Assembly (NCBI RefSeq): GCF_011516925.1
Contig: NZ_WOTG01000010.1
Span: 1-64,000 of the forward strand
Length of the DNA: 64,000 nt
Direction: 5' to 3'
Source of the DNA: Acetobacter fabarum
GTDB lineage: Bacteria; Pseudomonadota; Alphaproteobacteria; Acetobacterales; Acetobacteraceae
This document shows, one piece after another, positions 25,734 through 34,503 of this stretch (position 1 is the first letter of the stretch; each line of letters opens with the position of its first letter). The notes under the pieces are model-generated. The model searched no databases and was not told where the DNA came from. It worked only from the letters and a program-made list of their open reading frames with translations. Made by a program: the position numbers and the translations under genes.

Positions 25734-25805
25734 CTGTATACCCTGCTTGCTATGATCAGGTTGGGCGATCGGGGCTGGTCTGCGTTGGGGAGTACCCCCT
25801 GCGGC

Positions 25806-26696
25806 CTACCGGCCTGCGTCCGGTTCTTCTTGTGCATCATATAGCACTTCCAAAACCGCACACCAAGGATAGCGTGGGTCGTAGCTCTGCCCGGTTGGGC
25901 TTGCCAGACGACCCTGCTCATCCGTGGGAACGTGGGTCAGGGCTACGGCATCATCAATATTACCGCCAATAATGCTGATCTGGCGGCCAAAAGGCGGGCC
26001 ATTCTGGCCTGTGGCGACCACATAGCCGCAATGCGCGGGAAAGCCGTAGGACGTCGGCAGGCTTGCAAAACGGATGCTCTGCCTGCCACGCCCACGGGCC
26101 ACACAGATCAGGTCGCCTGCCTTGGGGGTATAGGCGGCGGGGTCATGCGCACGCAGGATGGGGGACAACCCCGATGCCGCGGCGTTGATATAGGTGGAAT
26201 GGTTGGGCGAGTAGGGGAAGCGGTCATTCGCCCCGGCAATACGCATAACGTAGGAGATAAATGCAGCCGACCATGCAAAAGAGCCGTCATGCACAAAGTC
26301 CGTCAACTGGCCATCGGCATTGTGTTTGCCGCTCCAGGAGGCTTCGGTCATGTTCGGGTCCATGCCAATCCACCAGTATTCGCCCACGCGCTGCCACAGG
26401 CCGGGCGCTCGCTCGGGCTTGATGGCGGCGACCTGTGGTTCGGGGCGCTGTTCGGGGTCATCGTCATTAACCGGGCTGCCAAACAGGCGCCATTCGCGCA
26501 TGGCAATGGCTACGACATCCTGCGGATTAAAAGGCTCAAAATTGCGCGTGGCAAAGTCCGGCACATGGCTGTTTAAACCATAGCCGCCCGATACACTGCC
26601 GCCACGGGAGGACGTACCGCCCCCCGAAGAGGGCTGGGAGGTGCAGGCCGCCAGACACAAAGGTGCCAGAAGGGCCACAGTCAGCTTGCGTGGCAT
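25806..26696 (-). CDS. DUF2272-type lipoprotein
   Basis: 296 aa from the ATG at 26696 (GGAG five bases upstream); an extended frame to 26765 has no support. Lipobox CLAAC with Cys18, a Ser/Gly-rich linker, and a globular domain with WWIGMDPNMTEASWSGKHNADG, FAWSAAFISYVMRIAG, PAAYTPKAGDLICVARG, FPAHCGYVVATG and ISIIGGNIDDAVALTHV. The spacing of Cys, His and Asn resembles a papain-like/CHAP fold, as expected for DUF2272; a hydrolytic role in the envelope is plausible but unproven. Confidence 0.85.
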   Translation of the reverse strand: MPRKLTVALLAPLCLAACTSQPSSGGGTSSRGGSVSGGYGLNSHVPDFATRNFEPFNPQDVVAIAMREWRLFGSPVNDDDPEQRPEPQVAAIKPERAPGLWQRVGEYWWIGMDPNMTEASWSGKHNADGQLTDFVHDGSFAWSAAFISYVMRIAGANDRFPYSPNHSTYINAAASGLSPILRAHDPAAYTPKAGDLICVARGRGRQSIRFASLPTSYGFPAHCGYVVATGQNGPPFGRQISIIGGNIDDAVALTHVPTDEQGRLASPTGQSYDPRYPWCAVLEVLYDAQEEPDAGR

Positions 26697-26853
26697 CTTG
26701 TCTCCATACCAGAACAGGGCCGTGTTCGGGGCCGGACGGAGTGGTTCCACCGCCTTGCAGAACAAAGCCCTGTTGTAAGGAATAGGCGTCCTTTATGGAG
26801 GGTGGAAGGGGGTTTATGCTCCTTTTGCTCCCCCCATGTGCTTTTTTGTCTGC

Positions 26854-27351
26854 TCAGGCCGGGGGTGTATCCACGGTAATGCTGGCAGTCTGGGCCTGCA
26901 CGCAGCGTATGGCGTCTGCCGGGGCCAGTTCCACAACAAGGCCACGACCACCACCGTTGATGTAGAGCCTGTCCAGCTTGAGAATGCTCTCGTCAAACAC
27001 AACAGGTACGGTTGTGCGTGCGCCAAAGGGGCTGATTCCCCCAACCTGAAAACCCGTGAGTGCTTCAGCTTTTTCAGCGCCAAGCATACGGGCGTTGCGA
27101 CCGCCAAAAAGAGCGGCCACTTTTTTCAGGTCCATTTTCAGGTGAACAGGAATGGCAGTGCAGACAACCTGTTTTTTGTCGATTTCCACCATCAGGGTTT
27201 TAAAAACCTTTTGCTGGTCAATGCCTATGCCAGCCGCAGCATGCAGGCCGATCTTGCCTGGATCGGACACGTAATCATAATCATGCATGGTGTAGGGCAC
27301 GGCATGGGCGGTCAGGAACAGTGTTGTCGGTGTTTGATCAGAGTTTGGCAT
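26854..27351 (-). CDS. ybaK: Cys-tRNA(Pro)/aminoacyl-tRNA deacylase YbaK/EbsC
   Basis: 165 aa from the ATG at 27351; a TTG at 27369 is an alternative. YbaK fold landmarks: HDYDYVSDPGKIGLHAAAGIGIDQQKVFKTLMVEID, the catalytic Lys region (KVFKTL), AVIPVHLKMDLKKVAAL and GYQVGGISPFG-type FQVGGISPFGAR. It hydrolyses Cys mischarged on tRNA-Pro after prolyl-tRNA synthetase errors. Directly downstream of mtnA, about 33 bp, in the same direction. Confidence 0.93.
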   Translation of the reverse strand: MPNSDQTPTTLFLTAHAVPYTMHDYDYVSDPGKIGLHAAAGIGIDQQKVFKTLMVEIDKKQVVCTAIPVHLKMDLKKVAALFGGRNARMLGAEKAEALTGFQVGGISPFGARTTVPVVFDESILKLDRLYINGGGRGLVVELAPADAIRCVQAQTASITVDTPPA

Positions 27352-27383
27352 AACAGGCGTTTTTTCCAATGTGATCCGGGGTT

Positions 27384-28481
27384 TCAGCCTCGTTCGGGAA
27401 AAAGGGAGAGCAGGCCGTCGGGTGTGGCCGCGCAGCAGCCTTTTTCTGTGATCAGGCCGGTAACAAGGCGGGCCGGAGTGACGTCAAACGCGGGGTTGGC
27501 GGCCTTGCTGCCGTCTGGAGTAATCTGCACCCGGTTGATCTGCCCGCTGTCATCCCGCCCGTGGATATGGGTAATTTCGGCTTCCGAGCGTTCTTCAATG
27601 GGGATTTCACGCATGCCATCGGCCACGCGCCAGTCTATGGTGGTGGAGGGCAGGGCAACCCAGAACGGCACATTGTTGTCCCGTGCGGCTAGAGCTTTCA
27701 GGTAGGTGCCAATCTTGTTGGCAACATCGGCATTGCGGGTGACGCGGTCGGTGCCAACAATAACCATATCAACCAGCCCGTGCTGCATCAGGTGGCCACC
27801 GGCATTGTCTGCAATAACGGTGTGGGGCACGCCGTGGCTGCCAAGTTCCCACGCCGTTAACGCAGCGCCTTGGTTGCGGGGGCGTGTTTCATCCACCCAG
27901 ACATGCACGTTCAGTCCCTCGTCGTGTGCCATGTAAATGGGGGCGAGTGCCGTGCCCCAGTCCACTGTGGCAATCCAGCCGGCATTGCAATGTGTCAGAA
28001 TGTTAATTCTGTCATTCTTGCCACGTTGCGCTGCCAGTGTGCGCAGCAGTTCCAGACCATGCAGGCCAATGGCCTCATTCTGGGCTGTATCTTCATCACA
28101 GATCCGGCCTGCTTCGGCATAAGCTGCATCGGCCCGTTGTGCTGGGGGCAGGGGGCGGAGGTGGTTCAGCATTCTTTCAATCGCCCAGGCCAGATTTATG
28201 GCCGTGGGGCGGGTGGCGGCCAGCATGGCGGCCTGCTGTTCCAGTGCGGTATCGGAGCTGTCCGTGCGCAGGGCCAGGGCCAGACCATAGGCCGCAACTG
28301 CGCCAATAAGTGGCGCGCCGCGGACCTGCATGGTTTTAATGGCGTGGGCAACCTGCTCGGGTGTAGTCAGCTGAAGAATATCCAGCGCAAAAGGCAGGCG
28401 GGTTTGGTCAAAAATATGCACGGACCAGCCGTCTTTTTCATTAACCCAAACGCTGCGGTAAGGTGTGCCGTTAATTTTCAT
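27384..28481 (-). CDS. mtnA: S-methyl-5-thioribose-1-phosphate isomerase
   Basis: 365 aa from the ATG at 28481 (AGGA about 9 nt upstream). Family features: QVRGAPLIGAVAAYGLAL, LTHCNAGWIATVDWGTAL with the catalytic Cys, GTDRVTRNADVANKIGTY with the catalytic Asp, and PSTTIDW. It turns methylthioribose-1-phosphate into methylthioribulose-1-phosphate in methionine salvage. No other salvage genes are adjacent, so the rest of the pathway lies elsewhere or it serves a shunt. Related eIF2B-like sugar-phosphate isomerases are the only alternative. Confidence 0.94.
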   Translation of the reverse strand: MKINGTPYRSVWVNEKDGWSVHIFDQTRLPFALDILQLTTPEQVAHAIKTMQVRGAPLIGAVAAYGLALALRTDSSDTALEQQAAMLAATRPTAINLAWAIERMLNHLRPLPPAQRADAAYAEAGRICDEDTAQNEAIGLHGLELLRTLAAQRGKNDRINILTHCNAGWIATVDWGTALAPIYMAHDEGLNVHVWVDETRPRNQGAALTAWELGSHGVPHTVIADNAGGHLMQHGLVDMVIVGTDRVTRNADVANKIGTYLKALAARDNNVPFWVALPSTTIDWRVADGMREIPIEERSEAEITHIHGRDDSGQINRVQITPDGSKAANPAFDVTPARLVTGLITEKGCCAATPDGLLSLFPERG

Positions 28482-28804
28482 GGCCAAGGTTCCTGATGGC
28501 GGAAGATAAAAATCGCTCGCTGATCATAGGGTTTGTTTGAGTATGTGGGCAATATCCTCATGTCATGACAGTTTTGCGAACAAGTGTAGAACATATAGTG
28601 TGTAATGGTTGAATCCAAACAGCCTATTCTTGAAAAGACGAGAGTATTTTTTTGCATTTCCGGTCATTTTTGTTATGTAGAGGGGGAAATGGGCGCGCTT
28701 TGCTGATACTGCGGAATGTGCCACGAACAGGTTTGTTTTTGTTTTTTGAAAAGAATGTTTTCTCTTCTTGATATTTTTAAAGAAGATGAAAAGGGAATGC
28801 TGGA
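28482..28804. other. Divergent promoter region of mtnA and the H1-like gene
   Basis: 323 bp with no gene I trust; AT-rich towards 28804, where a long leader for the H1-like gene is likely. A GGAATG sits directly before its start. No riboswitch fold was recognised. Confidence 0.5.
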
Positions 28805-29509
28805 ATGAGTGAAACCAAAAAAGGTCGCAAGGCAGTTGCCGGTAAACGTGCCCCCGCCCGCGCCGCTGCTGTAACCACCCCCAAAAAGCGCGCGCCGCGT
28901 GCAAAAGTGGAAGTGGTAGAAGAAATTTTTGAAGTGGAAGCTCCCGCTCCCACCACGCGCAAGACCCGCCAGAGCGCCGCACCACGTAAAACGGCCAAAG
29001 TAGAAAAAGTGGCCAAGCCCGCAGCAGCCAGAAAAACCAGCAAGTCCACTGCAGCCGCCGCTCTGGCGGAAGCCCCGGCCAAGCCTGCCCGCCGTACAAA
29101 AACTGCCGCCGCCGCCGTTGTGGCCGAGGCTCCGGCCAAGGCAACCCGCAAGGCAAAAACTGCCAAGGCAGCGCCCCGTGCAACGCGTGCCAAGGTTGCG
29201 GCTGTGGCAGAAGTCGCACAGCCTGCACCAACCCGCGCGCGCAAGCCTGTCCGCAAGACTGTGGTGGAAGCACCGGCTCCCGCCAAACCAGCTGCCAAAG
29301 CAACGCGGAAACGGGCAGAAAAGGCCGAAGCCGCAGAGAGCGCAAAGAACCTGTCCGCAGTTGAAAAACTGCGCATTGTGCAGGAACGCCGCCGCCGCAA
29401 GCGCTATGAGCGTCTGGCAGCTGAAGCCGTGGCAGAAGCAGAAAAAGCCGCACCTGCACGCAAGCGCAAAGCAGCCACAACGCGGCGTCCCCGTGCCACA
29501 AAGGCATAA
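28805..29509 (+). CDS. Histone H1-like Ala/Lys/Arg-rich protein
   Basis: 234 aa, almost wholly Ala, Lys, Arg, Pro, Thr and Val. It contains degenerate repeats of the type AEAPAKPARRTK / AEAPAKATRKAK / VEAPAPAKPAAK, and acidic islands near residues 35-50 (VEVVEEIFEVE) and around 180. The C-terminal third (SAVEKLRIVQERRRRKRYERLAAEAVAEAEKA) is a predicted long charged helix. Composition is like eukaryotic H1 tails and bacterial H1-like nucleoid proteins (Hc1, AlgP-type). It probably binds DNA or RNA nonspecifically; no named family is certain. Monocistronic, with two hairpins downstream. Confidence 0.82.
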   Translation: MSETKKGRKAVAGKRAPARAAAVTTPKKRAPRAKVEVVEEIFEVEAPAPTTRKTRQSAAPRKTAKVEKVAKPAAARKTSKSTAAAALAEAPAKPARRTKTAAAAVVAEAPAKATRKAKTAKAAPRATRAKVAAVAEVAQPAPTRARKPVRKTVVEAPAPAKPAAKATRKRAEKAEAAESAKNLSAVEKLRIVQERRRRKRYERLAAEAVAEAEKAAPARKRKAATTRRPRATKA

Positions 29510-29531
29510 GGGTTAAGCAGCTTTACGGTGT

Positions 29532-29560
29532 GAGCCTGACCATACAGGTTGGTCAGGCTT
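29532..29560 (+). terminator. Stem-loop after the H1-like gene
   Basis: AGCCTGACCA pairs with TGGTCAGGCT (about 29535-29560) over a short loop, 23 bp past the stop. There is no strong T run, so it may be an attenuator or a rho-assisted terminator. Confidence 0.55.
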
Positions 29561-29633
29561 GCATTGTTTGGCCGGGTTTTTGCTCCCTTTACCGCACTGG
29601 ATTGCCCGGTAAACTGTGCAAAGACCCATTATT

Positions 29634-29665
29634 CCGGATAACCGTTTGGGTTATCCGGTTTTTTT
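29634..29665 (+). terminator. Rho-independent terminator
   Basis: CCGGATAAC pairs with GTTATCCGG across CGTTTGG, followed by seven Ts. It lies between the convergent H1-like and asparaginase genes. Confidence 0.9.
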
Positions 29666-29681
29666 ATGCCTGGTTCTGAGC

Positions 29682-30707
29682 CTATGGAGCAGGCGGCAGA
29701 TAAGCCTGCGCCAGCAAGCTGGATGCACGCAACTCCCCGACGAGCTGACCATTCCAGTTTTTAAGCGGGCGGCGCATGAAATGTGTTAAAACAGGTGCGT
29801 TCTCTATGCGAGCAAAACGGGCAATCAGGGCTGCTGCCGCAGTTTCTGCCGCGCGCACGCCGCCATCACGGCATTTTATGGCCATACCCAGCCCCTGTTC
29901 TGGTAGGGCGACAATCATCACGCCCTCAGCCCCCATTTTTGTCAGGACCTTCGGGGCCAGTTCGGTCATGATCCGCGTGTCAAACTGCCCGCTGCCTGCG
30001 ATCATGAACGGGTTCTGGGCTATGGCGCTGCGCAGGCGTTGTGCGGCCAATGCCCGGTCGGGGGAAAGGCCAATGCCGCTGGCAAAGCGGGCATAACCCA
30101 GCGCCAGCGCAGACAGGGGGATAGCCCATGTGGGAATGGCGCATCCATCCACAGCCCTGTTGGCCGTGGTGTGGGGGGCTCCGGTCACCTCCTGCAGTGT
30201 TTGGGCAACTGTTTGCATTACGGGGTGTTCCGGGCGTGTGTAGTGTGCCACGTCCTGCCCGGTTGCGCAGGAGAGGCAGATAAAGCCCGCATGTTTGCCC
30301 GAACAGCAGTTATGGAGTGCGCAGGGTGCCTCGCCCGTCGCTGCCAGCCCGCGGGCGGCGGCTGTATCCAGCGGCCAGTGGGTACCACATTCGAGCACAC
30401 CGTAATCCAGACCCGTGCGGGCAAGCATGTCTGTGGCAACAGCAATATGTTCAGGCTCCCCCTGATGGGAGGCACAGGCCAGTGCCAACGCTTTGTCCGG
30501 TAGGGCAAAGCGGTCTGCTGCACCTTCGGTCAGCAGGGGGAGTGATTGTAACGCCTTGACCGTGGAGCGTGGAAAAACAGGTGTTGTGCAGTCCCCGGCG
30601 GAAAAAACGGTTTTGCCGTGGGCATCCACCACAATAGCAGCGCCATAATGGCTGGATTCCACAATGCCGTTGCGGGTTGTCTGAGCAAGAAGGGCATCAT
30701 CTGTCAT
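29682..30707 (-). CDS. L-asparaginase II family protein
   Basis: 341 aa from the ATG at 30707 (AGG 9-10 nt upstream). PF06089-type asparaginase landmarks: ATRNGIVESSHYGAAIVVDAHG-like N-terminus, FPRSTVKALQSLPLL, ALACASHQGEPEHI, LHNCCSGKHAGFI, DGCAIPTWAIPL and a C-terminal AIKCRDGGVRA. It hydrolyses asparagine (or glutamine) to the acid plus ammonia; no signal peptide is seen, so it is cytoplasmic. It ends next to a terminator shared with the H1-like gene. Confidence 0.92.
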   Translation of the reverse strand: MTDDALLAQTTRNGIVESSHYGAAIVVDAHGKTVFSAGDCTTPVFPRSTVKALQSLPLLTEGAADRFALPDKALALACASHQGEPEHIAVATDMLARTGLDYGVLECGTHWPLDTAAARGLAATGEAPCALHNCCSGKHAGFICLSCATGQDVAHYTRPEHPVMQTVAQTLQEVTGAPHTTANRAVDGCAIPTWAIPLSALALGYARFASGIGLSPDRALAAQRLRSAIAQNPFMIAGSGQFDTRIMTELAPKVLTKMGAEGVMIVALPEQGLGMAIKCRDGGVRAAETAAAALIARFARIENAPVLTHFMRRPLKNWNGQLVGELRASSLLAQAYLPPAP

Positions 30708-30734
30708 AAAACTGGGCCTGTTGATCAAGAATGT

Positions 30735-31256
30735 TTAATTGCCGCTGAGAAGGTAGCATGGTGTGGCAAATTCTGCCGTATGGTCTGGCTCCAGCTCCAG
30801 AGCTTGCGCAACAAGGGAGCGTTTGAGCTTGAGCACAACAGGCATGCTATGGGCATCACACGCCGTGGTTTCTGCCGTTTTTGCCAGCCATGCGGCAATC
30901 CCGGCCCGCTCGGTCAGCATAAGAGGCGCGCGTCGGTTTAAGGGGAGGCCGGCGGCCATAAGGTGTTGCGCATGGTTTTGCGAAACAACCATGTATAAAA
31001 AACAGTCTTCACCAGCAGGCGGAAGCTTTTCCGGCGCAGGCACAAGGCTCAGGCGGATTTCGTCAGGCAGGAAGTGCGAGCGGGGGAGTGGGGGCAGGGG
31101 TAAGGCAAACAGGTCTGTCTGTTGCAGGTCCGGTGTTGTGGAAACTGTTTTGGGTCTGGCTGTTTTTTTACCCGCCCGAATGGGTTTGCGCACCTTGCCA
31201 GCAGGCAGGGTTGGCAGGTCTGGCTGAACAGGGCCGGTTGGGGCGGGGTGTTCCAT
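30735..31256 (-). CDS. Hypothetical protein coupled to zur
   Basis: 173 aa from the ATG at 31256, which overlaps the zur stop as TGATG, so its translation depends on zur. The N-terminal 60 residues are Pro/Lys-rich and disordered. The C-terminal domain (CFLYMVVSQNHAQHLMAAGLPLNRRAPLMLTERAGIAAWLA ... VVLKLKRSLV ... FATPCYLLSG) has the order seen in small ADP-ribosyltransferase/KptA- or DUF952-like folds, but no catalytic motif can be named with confidence. Conserved association with zur would need comparison. Confidence 0.7.
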   Translation of the reverse strand: MEHPAPTGPVQPDLPTLPAGKVRKPIRAGKKTARPKTVSTTPDLQQTDLFALPLPPLPRSHFLPDEIRLSLVPAPEKLPPAGEDCFLYMVVSQNHAQHLMAAGLPLNRRAPLMLTERAGIAAWLAKTAETTACDAHSMPVVLKLKRSLVAQALELEPDHTAEFATPCYLLSGN

Positions 31257-31837
31257 CAGTTGGGGGCTGGGGCAGGCCCCTTCTGGCCGCGTGTGGCGGG
31301 GGCGCAATCCTCACACACACCTTCCACTTCGACCGATGCGCTTTGCATGGTAAAGTTTTTTTTGCCACAAATGCTTTTCAATACGTCCAGAACACGCGGG
31401 GCGTCGGCAATTTCGGTCACACCGCCACAGCTCCGGCAGATCAGGAATTGCGCGCTATGCAGGCAGGTTTCCGCCGGTCCATGAGAGTGGTCGTGGGGAT
31501 GGTCATGCTGGAGGTGGGTGCATGGCACAAAGGCGGACAGGCGTTCAATGCGGTGAATAAGACCATGTTCGAGCAAAAAATCGAGCGCGCGGTAAACGGT
31601 AGGGGGGGCAGGTTTGCGGCCCGATGTTTTGAGCTGTTCAAGCAGGTCGTAGGCTCCAACCGGCGTTGTGGCAGTCAGGATCAGGCCCAGAACATCACGC
31701 CGTTGCGGGGTCATGCGTCCTCCCTGCCCGGCGCAGAGGTGAGCAGCGTGTTCAAGCTGGCGCTGAATACGGTCCGAAAAACCGTAGCCGTTATCTGCGG
31801 GGGAGGAGGCTGGTGTTCTGGTCTGCATGTTCATCAT
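31256..31837 (-). CDS. zur: Zinc uptake regulator (Fur family)
   Basis: 193 aa. Winged-helix DNA-binding domain (RMTPQRRDVLGLILTATTPVGAYDLLEQL, PPTVYRALDFLLEHGLIHRIERL) followed by a metal-binding dimerisation domain with HLQHDHPHDHSHG, structural-zinc pairs CRSCGG and CEDC, and an Ala/Pro-rich tail. The divergent znuABC genes and a palindrome between them identify it as Zur rather than Fur. With zinc bound it would repress znuA and probably itself. Its stop is coupled to the next gene. Confidence 0.94.
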   Translation of the reverse strand: MMNMQTRTPASSPADNGYGFSDRIQRQLEHAAHLCAGQGGRMTPQRRDVLGLILTATTPVGAYDLLEQLKTSGRKPAPPTVYRALDFLLEHGLIHRIERLSAFVPCTHLQHDHPHDHSHGPAETCLHSAQFLICRSCGGVTEIADAPRVLDVLKSICGKKNFTMQSASVEVEGVCEDCAPATRGQKGPAPAPN

Positions 31838-31919
31838 CCGTTCTCTCTTGTTTCTAGCCTAAACGAGCCAGAAGAGGAAGGCCAGACATGCGTGATGAGG
31901 TGACGGATGATCAGAACTA

Positions 31920-31936
31920 ATGTAATATTATTACAT
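31920..31936. promoter_or_regulatory. Zur-box palindrome
   Basis: TGTAATATTATTACA (31921-31935) is a perfect palindrome, extended by A/T to 31936, in the zur-znuA intergenic region. It has the AT-rich TGTAATA...TATTACA form of alphaproteobacterial Zur operators. Confidence 0.85.
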
Positions 31937-31960
31937 ATCATTGATTGAGGTGTCGGCGTC

Positions 31961-32872
31961 ATGGTTCTTCCGGGTAAGAAAAAACAGAGTTTCTGGTTAA
32001 AAACAGCTCTTTGCGCGTTGGGCGTGGTCAGCACGCTCGGGTTTGTGGCCGGGAGCGCGCAGGCAGCCAAAATGCCGCTTGTTGTGGCAGCGGAAAATAC
32101 GTGGGGTGATATTGCCGCACAGATTGCCGCACCAGACATGCGGGTTGTGGCCATTTTGTCCTCCCCCACGGTGGACCCGCACGAATATCAGGCCACCCCG
32201 ACCGATGCGCGCATGATTGCGGCAGCGGAACTGGTTGTGGCCAACGGCGCAGGGTACGATGCATGGGCAGACAAGCTGGTTGCTGCCTCCGGCCTGTTGC
32301 CCGTGCGGTATGTTAAGGCCGATTCGTGGTCAGGCTGGCAGGAAGGGGGCAACCCGCATCTGTGGTTCAATATGGATGCGGTCAGCGCTTTTGTGCAGCA
32401 TTTTGCCGAAGCCTGCGCCCACATAGACCCCGACCATGCGGATGGGTATGCAGGCCGGGCGCAAAAGATGCAGTTGGCCATCCAGTCCATTCAGGCTTAC
32501 GCGGGTTTGCTGAAGCAGCATGTCGCGGGCATGCACGTGGCTGCAACCGAACCGCTGTTCACCCCTCTGGCAGATCTGTTGGGTTTGCAGATGGACGAAC
32601 AGGCCTACCAGCTTGCAATCATGAACGATGTGGAGCCAGCCCCTTCCACCGTTGCAACATTTGAGAGCGACCTGAAGGACAAGCGCCTGAAAATGCTGGT
32701 TTATAACCAGCAGGTGGAAGAGCCATCCGTCCGGCATCTGCTGGAACTGGCGCAGCAGTCCAATGTGCCCACCATGCCGCTGTCTGAAATGCTGCCACCG
32801 CGCAAGCACTGGCAGGTCTGGGTGCATGATATTCTTGCACGCACAGGCCAGCTTCTGGGAGTGCAGCAGTGA
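31961..32872 (+). CDS. znuA: Zinc ABC transporter substrate-binding protein
   Basis: 303 aa, cluster 9 metal-binding protein with an N-terminal signal (hydrophobic ALCALGVVSTLGFVAGSAQA). The metal-site signatures are present: AAENTWGDIA, VDPHEYQATPTDA (His), GGNPHLWFNMDAV (His), and late MPLSEMLPPRKHW. The His-rich flexible loop of classic ZnuA is absent, as in several manganese/zinc relatives. Divergent zur and the operator indicate zinc. It overlaps znuC by GTGA, and znuC overlaps znuB, so all three are coupled. Confidence 0.92.
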   Translation: MVLPGKKKQSFWLKTALCALGVVSTLGFVAGSAQAAKMPLVVAAENTWGDIAAQIAAPDMRVVAILSSPTVDPHEYQATPTDARMIAAAELVVANGAGYDAWADKLVAASGLLPVRYVKADSWSGWQEGGNPHLWFNMDAVSAFVQHFAEACAHIDPDHADGYAGRAQKMQLAIQSIQAYAGLLKQHVAGMHVAATEPLFTPLADLLGLQMDEQAYQLAIMNDVEPAPSTVATFESDLKDKRLKMLVYNQQVEEPSVRHLLELAQQSNVPTMPLSEMLPPRKHWQVWVHDILARTGQLLGVQQ

Positions 32873-33675
32873 GCACTCCGGCTATCGAAGCCGGGCAGCT
32901 CAGTGTGTCGTATGGCGGGCGGCGTGTGCTTGATCAGGTCAGTTTTGCCATTCCACCGGGCAGCTTTGTGGCTGTGCTGGGGGGCAATGGCGCTGGCAAA
33001 ACCTCACTCTTTCGCGCCATTCTGGGGCTTACCACGCCAGAGCAGGGCTATGTGCGCGTGGAAGGGCAGAGTTTTGGCAAGGGCCGCATGCCTGTGGGCT
33101 ATATGCCGCAAATGCGGCGTATGGTTGCCGGGCAGCTTAATGGGTGGCACATGGTGGCCGCCGCTTTGCAGGGGCGTGCCTGGGGCCTGCCATGGTGTTC
33201 GGCCAGCGCCCGGGCGGAAGTGAACGCCGCATTGGATGCGGTGGACGCGCAGGATCTGGCCATGCGGCCGGTCATGTCTCTTTCCGGTGGGGAGCGGCAG
33301 CGGCTTTTGCTGGCGCAGGCCCTGCTGGACCACCCGCGTATTCTGCTGCTGGATGAACCCTTGGCCAGTCTGGACCCCGCCCGCATGCGTGAGACTACGC
33401 GCCGGATTTATGATCTGGCGCGTGAGCGGGGGTTAACGGTTCTGTTTTCCACGCATGATATTAACCCGCTTATGGGGTTTATGGACCACGTTCTTTATCT
33501 GGCGCATGGCAAGGCGTTGTTGGGGAGTGTGGATGAGGTTATGACAACCCCGGCCCTGAGTGCGCTCTACGGTGCGCCGGTCGAGGTGGTGCGCGCAGAT
33601 GATCGCCTGTTTGTGGTGGCCGATGGCGGGGCAGACACCCTGCATTGTTGTGACTGTGCGGAGCATACGCGCTGA
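32869..33675 (+). CDS. znuC: Zinc ABC transporter ATP-binding protein
   Basis: 268 aa starting with GTG inside the znuA stop. ABC motifs in order: Walker A GGNGAGKTSLF (about 40-50), Q-loop, signature LSGGERQR, Walker B ILLLDEPLASLD, and the H-loop in FSTHDINPL. The C-terminal tail DTLHCCDCAEHTR is Cys/His-rich and could sense metal. It supplies energy for ZnuB-mediated zinc import. Confidence 0.95.
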   Translation: MSTPAIEAGQLSVSYGGRRVLDQVSFAIPPGSFVAVLGGNGAGKTSLFRAILGLTTPEQGYVRVEGQSFGKGRMPVGYMPQMRRMVAGQLNGWHMVAAALQGRAWGLPWCSASARAEVNAALDAVDAQDLAMRPVMSLSGGERQRLLLAQALLDHPRILLLDEPLASLDPARMRETTRRIYDLARERGLTVLFSTHDINPLMGFMDHVLYLAHGKALLGSVDEVMTTPALSALYGAPVEVVRADDRLFVVADGGADTLHCCDCAEHTR

Positions 33676-34469
33676 TGTTTGCCTACGAGTTTATGCGCAC
33701 CGCATTTGTGGCTGCTTTTCTGGCGGCTTTTGTCTGCGGTCCCGTAGGGTGGTTTCTGGTGCTGCGGGGGCAGAGCTTTGCCAGCCATGCGCTCTCGCAT
33801 GTTGGTTTTGCGGGGGCGGGTGCTGCTTTGCTGTGGGGGCAACCCGCGCTGCTGGGGTTTGGGTTGAGTGCGGTTGTCAGCGGTATGGGCATGGGCATGG
33901 CAAGCGACCGGGTGATCGGTCGGGATGTCATGATCGGGCTGGTACTGTCGCTCGCCATGGGCACCGGAGCTTTGTGTCTGCATTTTCTCACGCGCTCGGC
34001 AGGGGCCGCCACAGCTTTGCTGTTTGGTGATATTCTGGGTATTTCCCCGTCCAGCCTTTACTGGCTGGGTGCACTGGCCATTGGCTGTGTTGTGTGCCTT
34101 GGCGTTATGAGCAGGCCTTTACTGTTCGCCTCTCTCCAGCCTGATGTGGCTGAGGCCAAAGGCGTTAACCTGCGCCTGCTGGATGTGCTGTTTCTGGCGC
34201 TGGTGGGTATTGCCACGGCCATGTGCTCACAGATTACCGGCGTGCTGCTGGTTTTTACCCTTATGGTCGCTCCGGCTGCGGCCAGCCTGCGTCTGGGTTT
34301 TGGCCCAATGCTGGGTATGGCTGTAGCATTCGCCCTTGCCCTGTTTGAAGCATGGGGCGGGTTGTGCCTGTCATGGCTGAGCGACTGCCCCGCATCCTTC
34401 TGGATTGCGTTGCTGGGGAGTGCTGTGTTTGCCGCTGCCAATCTGGTGGCCCATCTGCGCGGGCGTTAA
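33675..34469 (+). CDS. znuB: Zinc ABC transporter permease
   Basis: 264 aa, eight or so membrane segments of the ABC-3 permease family: FAYEFMRTAFVAAFLAAFVCGPVGWFLVLRG, ASHALSHVGFAGAGAALL (the conserved SHAL motif), ATALLFGDILGISP, ARLLDVLFLALVGIATAMCSQITGVLLVF-like segment and the final GLCLSWLSDCPASFWI. It starts at TGATG with the znuC stop. Zinc is inferred from zur and the operator. Confidence 0.95.
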   Translation: MFAYEFMRTAFVAAFLAAFVCGPVGWFLVLRGQSFASHALSHVGFAGAGAALLWGQPALLGFGLSAVVSGMGMGMASDRVIGRDVMIGLVLSLAMGTGALCLHFLTRSAGAATALLFGDILGISPSSLYWLGALAIGCVVCLGVMSRPLLFASLQPDVAEAKGVNLRLLDVLFLALVGIATAMCSQITGVLLVFTLMVAPAAASLRLGFGPMLGMAVAFALALFEAWGGLCLSWLSDCPASFWIALLGSAVFAAANLVAHLRGR

Positions 34470-34503
34470 AGCCGGGCAGATGGTGCCTGCTGTGCGGTAA
34501 TTT

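Noticed and set aside
28482-28804. SAM-responsive riboswitch before mtnA
   Set aside because: No conserved riboswitch core recognised in the leader.
28563-29507. 314-codon minus-strand frame opposite the H1-like gene
   Set aside because: Trp/Leu/Cys-rich composition produced by reading Ala/Lys codons backwards; no start signal or family.
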